Of a DNA stretch of 64,000 bases, positions 35,020 to 44,260 are shown piece after piece. The position numbers were made by a program, and so were the translations under genes. How positions within the stretch are numbered: the first letter of the stretch is position 1; each line of letters starts with the position of its first letter. The notes under the pieces are model-generated. The model was not told where the DNA came from. It did no database searches and worked only from the letters and a program-made list of their open reading frames with translations. Source of the stretch: an uncultured Phascolarctobacterium sp. (GTDB taxonomy: Bacteria; Bacillota; Negativicutes; Acidaminococcales; Acidaminococcaceae); assembly GCA_900545025.1 (NCBI GenBank), contig UQXH01000010.1, positions 1 through 64,000 on the forward strand. Direction: 5' to 3'.

Positions 35020-36092
35020 TGAAGATAACCTTACTTCCCGGCGACGGCATCGGCGTAGAGATTGTCGATGCTGCAGTAGAAGTATTAGACGCTGCTGCAA
35101 AAAAATTCAACCTGCAGATAGAATATGATAAACAGCTCATCGGCGGCTGCGCTATCGACGCTACCGGCGTACCCCTGCCGGAAGCTACCGTTGCTTCCGC
35201 CAAAGCTGCCGACGCCGTACTGCTCGGCGCCGTAGGCGGCCCCAAATGGGATAATGTTGCTCCCGACATCCGCCCGGAAAAAGGCTTGCTGGGCATCCGC
35301 AAAGCCCTTGGCCTGTACTGCAACCTGCGTCCCATGAGCGTATCCAGATTTACTGCGCACCTTTCTCCGCTGAAAACGGAAAAAGCAGAAGGCGCAGACC
35401 TTTTAATCGTCCGCGAGCTGACCGGCGGTATTTATTTCGGGCAGCATAATGAAGCGCATCTTAACGAACAGGGCGTGGAAGAAGCCAGCGACGTAGAGCT
35501 GTACACCCGCCCGGAAGTAGAGCGCATCGCCCGTTTTGCCTTTGAAGCCGCTAAGAAACGCCGCGGCAAGGTAACCAGCGTCGATAAAGCCAACGTCCTC
35601 GGCTCCAGCCGTATGTGGCGTAAAATCGTTACCGAGATGCAGGCTAAAGAATATCCTGAAGTTGAGCTGAACCATTTTTATGTAGATAACTGCGCCATGC
35701 AGCTCATCCTCAATCCCCGTCAGTTCGACGTTATCCTGACCAACAACATCTTCGGCGACATCCTCAGCGATGAAGCAAGCACCATTGCCGGCAGCATCGG
35801 GCTTCTGCCCAGTGCCAGCCTCGGCGACGGCGCAGGTATGTACGAGCCCATCCACGGCAGCGCTCCCGACATTGCCGGACAGGGTATCGCCAATCCTCTG
35901 GCAACCATCCTCAGCGCCGCTATGATGCTGCGCTACTCTCTTGACCAGGCTGCAGCAGCCGACGCAATCGAAGCGGCTGTAGACGCAGTAATGGAACAGG
36001 GCTACCGCACTCCCGATTTGTACGCAGAAGGGCTGAAAAAGGTTTCTACCTCTGAAATGGGCCACCTGGTAGCACAGGAATTACTTAAATAA
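35019..36092 (+). CDS. leuB: 3-isopropylmalate dehydrogenase LeuB
   Basis: Oxidatively decarboxylates 3-isopropylmalate with NAD. The 357-aa protein starts with the expected [14 protein letters not shown], has [10 protein letters not shown] and [14 protein letters not shown], and ends the domain with [33 protein letters not shown]. Last gene of leuCDB; leuA is not in the window and must be elsewhere. Confidence 0.97.
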   Translation: MKITLLPGDGIGVEIVDAAVEVLDAAAKKFNLQIEYDKQLIGGCAIDATGVPLPEATVASAKAADAVLLGAVGGPKWDNVAPDIRPEKGLLGIRKALGLYCNLRPMSVSRFTAHLSPLKTEKAEGADLLIVRELTGGIYFGQHNEAHLNEQGVEEASDVELYTRPEVERIARFAFEAAKKRRGKVTSVDKANVLGSSRMWRKIVTEMQAKEYPEVELNHFYVDNCAMQLILNPRQFDVILTNNIFGDILSDEASTIAGSIGLLPSASLGDGAGMYEPIHGSAPDIAGQGIANPLATILSAAMMLRYSLDQAAAADAIEAAVDAVMEQGYRTPDLYAEGLKKVSTSEMGHLVAQELLK

Positions 36093-36110
36093 AAATCTAA
36101 TTTTTACAGC

Positions 36111-36142
36111 AAAAAACCTGCACAAAATTGTGCAGGTTTTTT
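36111..36142. terminator. Bidirectional terminator after leuB
   Basis: Near-perfect palindrome (36111-36125 with 36128-36142) with runs of T on both strands. It separates leuB from the convergent minus-strand gene. Confidence 0.9.
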
Positions 36143-36158
36143 CTTTGTGCAGAGCAAT

Positions 36159-36515
36159 TTACAGCATATCCTTTTCACAGTCTAAAATTGCTTTGACTGC
36201 AGTACAGGCGGGACAATCACAGTATACAGCGCCTGCCGCCTTAATTTCTTTGGCATGCACCGCGACATGCGCGGCAATTTCTTTTCCGAATACTTTCTCT
36301 CCGGCTTCTGATTCAGCAAAACTGATCAGTCCCTCAATCGGCATAATACAGGTTTTCAAATCAACCAGATATTGCGCTGTTGCCTCCTTTTCCTGTGCAG
36401 TGCCGACGGCAGCCAGCCATTTTTTGGCTGCTTGAGCGGTATCCTCATTACAGCTGGCAGCCTCCAGCAGTTCATGTGTCTTACCTGTAACATATGCAAG
36501 TACTTTTTTATCCAT
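36159..36515 (-). CDS. Conserved Cys-containing helical protein, unknown function
   Basis: The 118-aa protein looks all-helical, with no signal or membrane segment. Cysteines cluster at the C-terminus (YCDCPACTAVKAILDCEKD), with further single Cys residues in EAASCNED and LKTCIMPIEG. The CxCxxC pattern suggests metal or cluster binding. I do not recognise a named family. It is monocistronic between two terminators. Confidence 0.75.
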   Translation of the reverse strand: MDKKVLAYVTGKTHELLEAASCNEDTAQAAKKWLAAVGTAQEKEATAQYLVDLKTCIMPIEGLISFAESEAGEKVFGKEIAAHVAVHAKEIKAAGAVYCDCPACTAVKAILDCEKDML

Positions 36516-36623
36516 CTTTCAAACCTCCTTAACCTGTCTTTAGCATACTGTCAGGCAGGCTGTTTGTAAAGTACGCACTTTAAAGTGGCGTAATTACCTG
36601 GCGGTAACTATGACCGCCCGAGC

Positions 36624-36650
36624 AAAAAACCGGCAGATATAGAAGCTGCC
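36624..36650 (-). terminator. Probable terminator of the carbonic anhydrase gene
   Basis: Short stem (CTGCC with GGCAG) followed on the minus strand by GGTTTTTT. Stem is only about 5 bp, so moderate confidence. Confidence 0.5.
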
Positions 36651-36654
36651 TGAG

Positions 36655-37224
36655 TTAATTGCCTTTCCCTCCGTGTACAACAACCTCCAGCTTGCCGCTT
36701 TCCGGACAGAATATCAGGCCGTGCACAATTACATCGTCCGGCAGCAGCGGATTACGCTTAATCGCGTCTACTGTCTTAGCTACATTTTCGCGGGGATGAT
36801 GGAAAGCATCTACCCATTTGGCAAATTCTCCTTCCACAGCGGCAATGGCTTCAGGTTTGATGCCGCGTGCCAGCATCCGTGCTTTCAGCGACTCGGAGGT
36901 AGAATGCTGCATGCCGCAGTCCTCATGCCCCACTACCATGATCTCCGTCACGCCCAGCTCATAGACAGCCACCATCAGGCTGCGGATGACCTCATCAAAA
37001 GGCCCGGTAATCATATTGCCTGCCGCCTTGATAATCTTCGCCTCGCCGCGGGAAATCCCCATAGCAGGCTCCAAAAAATCTACCAGACGTGTATCCATGC
37101 AGGTATAGATTGCCAGCTGCTTAGCCGGATACTTGCTGACACCGTCGTTACGATGCAGGTAGCTTTCAGGCAAGCCTGCCACGAACTTTGCGTTTTCTTC
37201 CAAGATTTGTTCCAATAATGCCAT
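36655..37224 (-). CDS. Beta-class carbonic anhydrase
   Basis: Interconverts CO2 and bicarbonate. I place the start at ATG 37224, with AGAGGGG upstream. The 189-aa protein has the zinc ligands Cys42 (TCMDTR, with the Asp44-Arg46 dyad), His100 and Cys103 (GHEDCG). It is of the compact beta-CA type. It would supply bicarbonate for carboxylation or help use CO2; the partner is not indicated by neighbours. It lies 85 bp downstream of the small membrane-protein gene on the same strand. Confidence 0.93.
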   Translation of the reverse strand: MALLEQILEENAKFVAGLPESYLHRNDGVSKYPAKQLAIYTCMDTRLVDFLEPAMGISRGEAKIIKAAGNMITGPFDEVIRSLMVAVYELGVTEIMVVGHEDCGMQHSTSESLKARMLARGIKPEAIAAVEGEFAKWVDAFHHPRENVAKTVDAIKRNPLLPDDVIVHGLIFCPESGKLEVVVHGGKGN

Positions 37225-37309
37225 AATGACCCCTCTTTCTTCATTAGAAAAAATTTCGCTATTTATTTTTACACATAATTTATGTGCAGACAGCTTAGTC
37301 AGTTTTCCC

Positions 37310-37807
37310 TTACAGCTTAGGGCGCAGATAAACAGCAAAAAAGCCTATATAGAGTAACGAACAGCCAATTATCCAGATATATTTATATTGCTGACTACGG
37401 GTATACGTCTCTGCTGTCAGCTCCGGCTCTACGGTCAGATACCTGTTGGTCGACTTAATTGCCAGTACCCTGCGTACAACACTCTTCTTTTCCGCCAGCA
37501 TCTGCTTAGCAGTATATTCACCGGCAGTATCAAGTCTGTATCTGTAAGACGAATGGCCCTGCGCCCTATAATGCAGTACATATACTATCTTAGTAGGATG
37601 CAGACGCCTCTGCCGGGCTGTCGCGCCGGTATTTTCTCTTTGTACAGGCACAATCTTACAGGGAATAAATTCATATACGCCTTTATCTTCATAGTCAGAA
37701 GCCGGGCGGACGGACGAGATATTCTTAATACCCATCCCAGCGCCGATAATCGCTACTATCAGCAGCGCTATGCTTATTATCCTCCAGAGATTCCCTTTGC
37801 CCGACAT
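37310..37807 (-). CDS. Two-helix membrane protein, unknown function
   Basis: I place the start at ATG 37807, 9 nt after AGAAGG. The 165-aa product has an N-terminal membrane helix (IISIALLIVAIIGAGMGI). A soluble domain of about 100 residues rich in Arg, Lys and Tyr follows, then a C-terminal helix (IWIIGCSLLYIGFFAVYL). Topology resembles DUF3592-type proteins, with the domain outside. Function unknown. Confidence 0.7.
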   Translation of the reverse strand: MSGKGNLWRIISIALLIVAIIGAGMGIKNISSVRPASDYEDKGVYEFIPCKIVPVQRENTGATARQRRLHPTKIVYVLHYRAQGHSSYRYRLDTAGEYTAKQMLAEKKSVVRRVLAIKSTNRYLTVEPELTAETYTRSQQYKYIWIIGCSLLYIGFFAVYLRPKL

Positions 37808-37934
37808 CGTAATCAACCTTCTTTTACCCTACATATTGTTCAGAACAACTATAGCTATCTATAATTATAAATACTATCAATATCATCTATTCCCTGCATA
37901 GATTGGTAAAAGGTATTGAATTATTTTATTTAAT

Positions 37935-37962
37935 AAAAATGGACACACAAAGTATCCATTTT
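37935..37962 (-). terminator. Terminator after the XRE gene
   Basis: Stem AAAATGGA (37936-37943) with TCCATTTT (37955-37962); the minus strand continues with T and A. Confidence 0.7.
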
Positions 37963-38005
37963 ATAATTATCTGTTATTTAGTTTTATTTTGTAATAACTA
38001 ATCCG

Positions 38006-38374
38006 TTATTTTCTTTCCAAATCACAATTATTTATTTTATACTCCTTGCCTAATGCAATCAATCCAAGGGCTTTAAGCAAATCTTCAGCAGAAAGCCCAC
38101 TTAAAGAGTCTGCACTTAAACCTCCTTTAGACTGCTTCCTTTCAGAAATATCTCCATATACCAGCGTATCTATACTACACTGCAGACATTTCTCTATCTT
38201 CATCGCTGTCGAAAGGCTTATCCCTGTATTACCATTTTCAATATTACTCATGTGGGTCTGAGAAATTTCCAGCAGCTTGGCCAGCTGTATCTGCGTTATA
38301 CCTCTGCTGATACGTATTTTTCTGACATTTGCACCTATCACTTTATTATCTACAGCCTTTATTTCTTCAATCAT
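38006..38374 (-). CDS. XRE-family transcriptional regulator
   Basis: I place the start at ATG 38374, with GGAGGTGAT upstream. The 122-aa protein has a Cro/CI helix-turn-helix (about residues 12-68: VRKIRISRGITQIQLAKLLEISQTHMSNIENGNTG-like region). A short C-terminal tail (SADSLSGLSAEDLLKALGLIALGKEY) follows and may mediate oligomerisation. It lies downstream of the autotransporter gene on the same strand, separated by a terminator. A regulatory link is possible but unproven. Confidence 0.9.
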   Translation of the reverse strand: MIEEIKAVDNKVIGANVRKIRISRGITQIQLAKLLEISQTHMSNIENGNTGISLSTAMKIEKCLQCSIDTLVYGDISERKQSKGGLSADSLSGLSAEDLLKALGLIALGKEYKINNCDLERK

Positions 38375-38462
38375 TTTATCACCTCCGAGAGTAAAAGCTT
38401 TGCCTCTTTTATTTGTACTCTTATTTTTTGCGTTCTTATACCTTATCAAACTGATTGAAAAT

Positions 38463-38486
38463 AAGGCGGACAAAAATGCCCGCCTT
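38463..38486 (-). terminator. Terminator of the autotransporter gene
   Basis: Stem 38463-38472 with 38477-38486 (one G:U or mismatch), followed on the minus strand by TTATTTTC. Confidence 0.75.
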
Positions 38487-38548
38487 AAAATTTTACAATT
38501 TGCAACTATAACTCGCTGCTATCCACATATAGTATCTTTGATTTTAAT

Positions 38549-41533
38549 TTAGAAGCTGTAACGTATACCTGCATTCCACTGCCATGGAGTTGCTACATCG
38601 CCGCCATAGGTTTTCTCTATATCAAAATACAGGTGAGTAGCGTCGCTGAGATTGAGGTTAGTACCTACACCAACTTCCCACCAGCCACCGCCGAGATCCT
38701 GTTCAAAACCTCTTGTAACATTGCCTTTAGTAAATCTGATGTCTGTTTCACCATCAAAATCATACAGATAGCTTGCCCTTACATATGCATTACCTTGTTT
38801 AAAGTCTTTGCCAAGAGCAAAACCAACGCGGCCTACCAAGCTGTCCATACCATCCTGATTTACAGATACACCATTATCTGTCATATAATTAACACTGCCT
38901 ATTTTTCCATAGGTTAATTCTACCTGCGGCTCAATCCACATACCATTATCCTGTTTAAAACGTTTACCATACTCTGCACTTACAGAATAGCCATTTGTTT
39001 CATAATCACCACTTCCTGCACCGCCAATTACGTCAAAATCATGGTCAAGACGCGCATATTTAGCAATCAAATCAATAAAGCTACCATCATCGTTAAGATA
39101 GCTGCCATATACGGATAACCCTGTATGTTTATTTTCACCGCTGCCGCCATTAAAGCTGCTTTCTCCTTCAGTATAACTTAAAGCAGCACCTACAGTCCAA
39201 TTTTTATTGGTACTGAGTTTTTCATCATAACCTAACTGATAGGTATTATATTGATTTTTTATGCTCTTATAGGTGCCTTCTCCGCGTACCATACGAGCCC
39301 AAACGCCGTGTTCGCCCTTACTGTCACGCAATTCCCCCAGTCGTTTATTCATATCGTTGTTTTCTGCACGCCAAGTCATCAAAGCAATACTTGCCATATT
39401 ACTGATAGCATCGTTAGAAGTATTTACTCCTTCTTTAACACTATCTGCAACAATTTCACCATTTTCATTTACTTCTGCTGTAATAACACCAGTTACAGAA
39501 GTAGCAGCCAGCATAGCATTAGTTGCTGCTATTTTTTCTTCCGCGCCAGTATTATCTTTAATTTGTTGTGCTACTTGTTGTAATCCATCTTCTACGCCAT
39601 TTTGTACAAGGTTTTCCGCATAAGCCGAAGTTGCAGCGGCGGTTAGCTGTGTGCCCCCTGCAATGGATTTAGTAATGGCCATTTTGTTTTCGTTGCTGGC
39701 TACATTAACGATACCTATACCAGATATATTTTCGATTTGCAGTTCCTGATCTTCCATCTTATCAAGATTTATTATGCCATTATTTAAAGTAAGATTATTA
39801 AGAGCCACATATGCAGAACCTTGTTTGCCATCTGTACCAGTTGTATTTACCTGAGTAGCATTCCATTGTGCTCCATTGGATAATGTTATATTACAGCTAT
39901 CAACACTTAATTTATCTTTTATATCCTCATAAGTTGTACTGCCTTCATTCTTTAATGCCCAATCTACCATGGTATTACCTTCCCATACAGAATTAGTACC
40001 ACTAAGATTAATATTTACATCTGCGTCAACTTTTGTTCCTGAGGTTTTTTCATCATAAGCAAAATTAATATCGCCATATAATTTTGTTGTATTATTGATA
40101 TCTGTTTCATCCGTATTAATATTAAGTACAGAATCTCCTCTTGTTATAATAGCGTTATCCCCATGCACTTCAATATTGCCGTGAACATTCATCTGCCCTT
40201 GACTCATAGTTACTAACCCAGCAGACTGACCTTCTTTATCTGAAGTACTGCTTACATAAATATTATCTGCATTAATATTAATATTTGCTAAATTATCAGC
40301 TGCATCAGTACTATTATTTTGGGCACTAATTCCATAAGCCCAGGCATCACCAGTAGCATTTGTAATTACGTTTAAAGACTTTGTATTGATATCTATAGTG
40401 CCACTCTTTACTGCCCAAATACCAACATTAACATTTTCTCCATTATTTGCATTTATTGAATCAGCTTTAATATTTATATAATCACTATTATTACCGCCCA
40501 AAGCTACCTTCTTACCATCTTGAGCAATTATACCTCTTGCTGTATCAGCAGTAGCGGTTAAATCCAAATTTCCATCTACTTTTAATACAGCTTCATAATT
40601 ATCACCAGCTACAAAATTGGTAGCCTCCATACCAATAGCTTTACCGCCTTCCGCATTATTGACAACAGTAACAAAAGCATTTCCTAAAGTAGTGTTGGCT
40701 TTACCAGAAGTATTCCCCATAGTAGAATTATAAAAACCATCAATCACTTTTACACCAACAGCTAATCCTGCTGCATCTTTACCTGAAGTAACATTTGTCC
40801 CGTATCCATTTGTTACAACCTTAATAACCGTATCACCTTTTAAGTCAACGTTACCAGCTTCATTTAAAATCCCATATACTGGTGTTGCTTTATCAGATGT
40901 ACTTGTTCCAGTAACACTAATTTCTGTTTTAGTATTTTTGGAAGCGATAACATCTGCTGCGTATGCTGAAATACCTGCCGCTTCACAGTAAGTACCTTGT
41001 TCTTGTCTTGCAACATCAGTCATAACATTTATCTTTAATGTATTACCATTAAATTTTAAAATTGCAATATCGTCATTGCCGCCAAGGGCTGAAATACCAT
41101 ATGCTGATTTGCCATTTTCTCCTTTTACAATAGTAGTAAACTGGGCATCGTTATTAAATGTAACATTACCAGCATATAAGCAAATTGCATTAGCCGAATT
41201 ATTTCCTGTACCTGTCAAATTCGTAGAAACACTAACATCAGCTTTGCCATCATAAGTAAAATTTTTACCATTTTGAGAAATAAATAATGCTGATACACCG
41301 CTATTTGTAGTTTGAGTTCCCTGATTCAGAGTAAAATCATAAACAATATCTTTGTCAATCATTGTATCAGTATCAGGTGCCGCTACTCCAACACTATGTT
41401 GAGCTGGTTGGTTAAGTACTAAATCTTTACTAAATCCGTCAGTAAAATCATCAGCCCATACACTACACGGTGCCATCATTAACACACTTAAAGTTACTGC
41501 TTGGACAATTTTTTTCTTAACCTTTTTCATCAT
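38549..41533 (-). CDS. Autotransporter (type V secretion) outer-membrane protein
   Basis: The product is about 994 aa. It has a signal peptide (MMKKVKKKIVQAVTLSVLMM..., cleavage near SVWA before DDF) and a long passenger (about 30-700) rich in Asn, Thr, Asp, Gly and Val with irregular beta-helix-like repeats. A C-terminal autotransporter beta-barrel (about 715-994) starts near HGVWARMVRGEGTYKSIKNQYNTYQLGYD and ends with aromatic Phe (WNAGIRYSF), the signal for the BAM machinery. Three consecutive ATG codons lie at 41536-41530; the middle one has the best spacing from AAAGGA. The passenger is clearly more AT-rich than flanking genes, suggesting separate origin or diversification. The promoter spacer contains a G8 tract. 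Passenger function (adhesin or other) is unknown. Confidence 0.93.
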   Translation of the reverse strand: MMKKVKKKIVQAVTLSVLMMAPCSVWADDFTDGFSKDLVLNQPAQHSVGVAAPDTDTMIDKDIVYDFTLNQGTQTTNSGVSALFISQNGKNFTYDGKADVSVSTNLTGTGNNSANAICLYAGNVTFNNDAQFTTIVKGENGKSAYGISALGGNDDIAILKFNGNTLKINVMTDVARQEQGTYCEAAGISAYAADVIASKNTKTEISVTGTSTSDKATPVYGILNEAGNVDLKGDTVIKVVTNGYGTNVTSGKDAAGLAVGVKVIDGFYNSTMGNTSGKANTTLGNAFVTVVNNAEGGKAIGMEATNFVAGDNYEAVLKVDGNLDLTATADTARGIIAQDGKKVALGGNNSDYINIKADSINANNGENVNVGIWAVKSGTIDINTKSLNVITNATGDAWAYGISAQNNSTDAADNLANININADNIYVSSTSDKEGQSAGLVTMSQGQMNVHGNIEVHGDNAIITRGDSVLNINTDETDINNTTKLYGDINFAYDEKTSGTKVDADVNINLSGTNSVWEGNTMVDWALKNEGSTTYEDIKDKLSVDSCNITLSNGAQWNATQVNTTGTDGKQGSAYVALNNLTLNNGIINLDKMEDQELQIENISGIGIVNVASNENKMAITKSIAGGTQLTAAATSAYAENLVQNGVEDGLQQVAQQIKDNTGAEEKIAATNAMLAATSVTGVITAEVNENGEIVADSVKEGVNTSNDAISNMASIALMTWRAENNDMNKRLGELRDSKGEHGVWARMVRGEGTYKSIKNQYNTYQLGYDEKLSTNKNWTVGAALSYTEGESSFNGGSGENKHTGLSVYGSYLNDDGSFIDLIAKYARLDHDFDVIGGAGSGDYETNGYSVSAEYGKRFKQDNGMWIEPQVELTYGKIGSVNYMTDNGVSVNQDGMDSLVGRVGFALGKDFKQGNAYVRASYLYDFDGETDIRFTKGNVTRGFEQDLGGGWWEVGVGTNLNLSDATHLYFDIEKTYGGDVATPWQWNAGIRYSF

Positions 41534-41593
41534 CATCCATCCTTTCACTTGTTTCATACATTTTCTCACACTTATTCTACAAGTGTTATCGTA

Positions 41594-41622
41594 ATTATAT
41601 CACTGTTGTACCCCCCCCGCAA
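41594..41622 (-). promoter_or_regulatory. Autotransporter promoter with G8 tract in the spacer
   Basis: On the minus strand: TTGCGG (41617-41622), 17-bp spacer, then extended -10 TGATATAAT (hexamer 41594-41599). A run of eight G (41611-41618) covers the end of the -35 and the start of the spacer. Gain or loss of a G would change the spacing to 18 or 16 bp, as in phase-variable promoters of other diderms. Confidence 0.6.
41611..41618. repeat. Homopolymeric C8/G8 tract
   Basis: Eight C on the plus strand. I noticed no other C or G run of this length in the window; it lies in the autotransporter promoter. Confidence 0.85.
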
Positions 41623-41711
41623 GACTATTTTAAGGATATAAGCTCTATATTCTATCAGTCCCGTATCTGGCAATATGTGAAGGATAAAATAGGTGAGTTT
41701 CAAAATACAAG

Positions 41712-41757
41712 AAAACCTCCCTTACTTTTTAATACCTAAAAAATAAAGGAGGTTTTT
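41712..41757. terminator. Terminator of the hcp operon
   Basis: Long hairpin with outer stem AAAACCTCC / GGAGGTTTT and an AT-rich inner stem, T-rich on both strands. It lies between hcp and the autotransporter promoter. Confidence 0.8.
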
Positions 41758-41791
41758 ATCTATTTTTACACTCTATAAAATAACGGAGCAG

Positions 41792-43435
41792 TTATTCATT
41801 TTTATCGTTAAAAAAGAAAGCTATATCATCTTCTACAGTGCCGATGCCGGCAATACCAAATTTCTCAACCAGCACTTTTGCTACATTAGGACTGAGGAAA
41901 GCAGGCAGCGTGGGACCCAAATGAATATTTTTCACTCCAAGATACAACAGCGCCAGTAAAACAATGACAGCCTTTTGTTCATACCAGGCAATATTATAAA
42001 CGATAGGCAGGTCATTAATATCTTGCAGTCCAAAAACTTCTTTGAGTTTTAAAGCGATGACTGCCAAAGAATAGGAATCGTTGCATTGACCGGCATCCAA
42101 AACACGCGGGATGCCATTTATATCGCCTAAAGCAAGCTTATTATACTTATATTTGGCACAGCCTGCTGTCAGGATTACGGTATCTTGCGGCAGAGCCCTG
42201 GCAAATTCAGTATAGTACTCACGATTTTTAGCACGTCCGTCACATCCGGCCATGACGACAAACTTTTTGATTGCTCCGCTTTTAACAGCTTCCACGACTT
42301 TATCTGCCAAAGCCAGGACCTGCGCATGAGCAAAACCGCCGATAATGGTCCCGGTCTCAAGTTCAGCCGGCGCAGAGCATTTTTTTGCGTGCTCAATTAT
42401 TACAGAAAAATCTTTCTTCTCGCCAATCTCTCCCGGAATATGAGTACACCCAGGGAAACCCGCTGCCCCGGTAGTATACAGTCTGTTTCTGTAACTGTCT
42501 TTAGGCGGCACGATACAGTTGGTCGTCATCAGGATGGGCCCGTGAAAAGCTTCAAATTCTTCCTTCTGCTTCCACCACGCATTGCCATAATTCCCGACAA
42601 AATTAGGATATTTTTTAAAAGCCGGATAATAATGAGCGGGCAGCATTTCAGAATGAGTATAGACATCTACGCCTGTCCCCTGTGTCTGCTCCAGCAGCAT
42701 CTCCAGGTCACGCAGGTCATGGCCGGATACTAAGATGCCGGGATTCTTTCCCGCGCCAATATTGACCCGGGTAATTTCCGGGTCGCCATAAGCGTCTGTA
42801 TTAGCTTTATCCAGCATGGCCATGCCGGCTACGCCATATTTGCCCGTTTCCATAGCTAATGCCAGCAAAGCTTCCGCGCTGAGACCATCATCCAAAGTCG
42901 CTGCCAATGCTTTCTGCAAAAATACGTCTACAGCTTCATCGTCCTTTAATAGTGCATTGGCATGTTTGGAATAAGCCGCCAGGCCTTTCAGTCCATAAGT
43001 AATGAGCTCTCGCAGAGAACGGATATCTTCATCCGCAGTAGCAAGGACGCCTACGGCAGCAGCCTTGGCTGCCCAATCGCCTGTACCATCCCAGCGTGCA
43101 GCTTCGGGCAAACCGCCAGCATCCTGTACCTGTGCCAGCAATGCTTGTTTCGCAGTCAGTGTAGTCTGAATCCTTGCCCTGATGCTTTCCTGGTCAAAGT
43201 TGGCATTAGTAATCGTGGTAAACAAGTTCAAGGTAATCAGATGATTTATCTCAGCTGTTACCAGCTTACCTTCCTGCCGCAGCGCAGTCGTAACAGCAGC
43301 CAGTCCTTTGGTAACATAGACCAACAGGTCCTGTACAGCCGCAACTTCCGGCTTTTTGCCGCATACGCCGGAAACAGTGCAGCCTGTGCACCCGGCTGTT
43401 TCCTGACATTGATAGCAAAACATTTTTTGTTCCAT
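41792..43435 (-). CDS. hcp: Hybrid-cluster protein (Hcp, hydroxylamine reductase)
   Basis: Hcp reduces nitric oxide or hydroxylamine and protects anaerobes from nitrosative stress. The 547-aa protein has the N-terminal cysteine motif (Cys7, Cys10, Cys19, Cys25 in [20 protein letters not shown]) for the cubane cluster. Later Cys, His and Glu ligands of the hybrid cluster occur in [22 protein letters not shown] and [12 protein letters not shown]. Length fits class I/III Hcp. It follows a ferredoxin-domain gene by 30 bp, likely its electron donor, and both face a divergent Crp/Fnr regulator. Confidence 0.96.
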   Translation of the reverse strand: MEQKMFCYQCQETAGCTGCTVSGVCGKKPEVAAVQDLLVYVTKGLAAVTTALRQEGKLVTAEINHLITLNLFTTITNANFDQESIRARIQTTLTAKQALLAQVQDAGGLPEAARWDGTGDWAAKAAAVGVLATADEDIRSLRELITYGLKGLAAYSKHANALLKDDEAVDVFLQKALAATLDDGLSAEALLALAMETGKYGVAGMAMLDKANTDAYGDPEITRVNIGAGKNPGILVSGHDLRDLEMLLEQTQGTGVDVYTHSEMLPAHYYPAFKKYPNFVGNYGNAWWKQKEEFEAFHGPILMTTNCIVPPKDSYRNRLYTTGAAGFPGCTHIPGEIGEKKDFSVIIEHAKKCSAPAELETGTIIGGFAHAQVLALADKVVEAVKSGAIKKFVVMAGCDGRAKNREYYTEFARALPQDTVILTAGCAKYKYNKLALGDINGIPRVLDAGQCNDSYSLAVIALKLKEVFGLQDINDLPIVYNIAWYEQKAVIVLLALLYLGVKNIHLGPTLPAFLSPNVAKVLVEKFGIAGIGTVEDDIAFFFNDKNE

Positions 43436-43465
43436 ATATCTTTCCTCCTTACATTTCAGCAGATT

Positions 43466-44170
43466 TTATTCTAAAATTTTTCCGTCAGGCGAGATGGTAA
43501 TAACCTGCCAGGGAATAAATTTGCCGCTGGCCTGCAAAGCTTTTTTAGCTGCCATTTCCAGTCCGCCGCAGCAGGGAACTTCCATCCTGACGACAGTCAC
43601 ACTCCTGATATCATTACTTTGAATAATCTGCGTCAGTTTTTCACTGTAATCTGTATAATCAAGCTTAGGGCAGCCGATAAGCGTAATCTTACCGCGCATA
43701 AATTCATCGTGCATCCCGGCATAGGCATAGGCGCTGCAGTCAGCGGCAATCAGCAGTTTAGCGCCGTTAAGACAGGGCGCAGTAACAGGAAACAATTTAA
43801 TCTGGCAGGGCCATTGCCCCAACTGCGATGCAGCCGGCTGCGCAGCAGTAGCGGAAACATCCTGCACAGGTTGAAGCCGCTGCAGCCTGCTGCCAGGACA
43901 GCCTGCAGCAGCTGCTGTATCAAACTGCTGACGCTTCTGCATATTGGCCTGCACAGCTTGTTCATCATAAGCAGCTGCCTCCCTCTCTACAAAGAAAATG
44001 GCTCCTGTCGGACACACCGGCAGGCAGTCTCCCAATCCATCACAATAATCATCACGCAAAAGCCTGGCTTTTCCCTCCACCATGCCGATGGCGCCTTCAT
44101 GACAAGCAGCTGCGCACGCACCGCAGCCGTTACATTTATTTTCATCAATCTGGATAATCTTCCTGAGCAC
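43466..44170 (-). CDS. 4Fe-4S ferredoxin-domain protein, probable Hcp electron donor
   Basis: The product (about 234 aa) has an N-terminal double 4Fe-4S ferredoxin domain with motifs CNGCGACAAACHEGA and CDGLGDCLPVCPTGA. A linker rich in Ala and Gln follows. A C-terminal domain (about 130-234) contains further Cys residues, including IGCPKLDYTDY and VPCCGGLEMA. That layout is common in Hcp-linked ferredoxins of Clostridia and Negativicutes. I prefer a GTG start at 44170, 8 nt after AAAGGA; an ATG three codons earlier overlaps that site. It is first in the operon with hcp. Confidence 0.9.
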   Translation of the reverse strand: MLRKIIQIDENKCNGCGACAAACHEGAIGMVEGKARLLRDDYCDGLGDCLPVCPTGAIFFVEREAAAYDEQAVQANMQKRQQFDTAAAAGCPGSRLQRLQPVQDVSATAAQPAASQLGQWPCQIKLFPVTAPCLNGAKLLIAADCSAYAYAGMHDEFMRGKITLIGCPKLDYTDYSEKLTQIIQSNDIRSVTVVRMEVPCCGGLEMAAKKALQASGKFIPWQVITISPDGKILE

Positions 44171-44187
44171 CGTAATCATCCTTTCGC

Positions 44188-44216
44188 TTGTGTTTCTGTC
44201 ATTACCATACTATAAT
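44188..44216 (+). promoter_or_regulatory. Promoter of the Crp/Fnr gene
   Basis: TTGTGT (44188-44193), 17 bp, TATAAT (44211-44216). The palindrome at 44232-44245 lies just downstream of the predicted transcription start, a repressing position. Confidence 0.65.
44209..44214 (-). promoter_or_regulatory. Predicted -10 of the ferredoxin-hcp promoter
   Basis: TATAGT on the minus strand. There is no good -35; the palindrome at 44232-44245 begins exactly where a -35 would be, as in activator-dependent Crp/Fnr class II promoters. Confidence 0.5.
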
Positions 44217-44231
44217 TAAATCCATAAATCC

Positions 44232-44245
44232 GTTGTTATAACAAC
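44232..44245. promoter_or_regulatory. Perfect palindrome, probable site of the Crp/Fnr regulator
   Basis: GTTGTTATAACAAC is a perfect 14-bp palindrome between the divergent hcp operon and its regulator. It resembles Crp/Fnr half sites (TTGTT...AACAA) and lies about 37-41 bp upstream of the predicted hcp operon start. Confidence 0.7.
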
Positions 44246-44260
44246 AAAAGGAGAAAAAAT

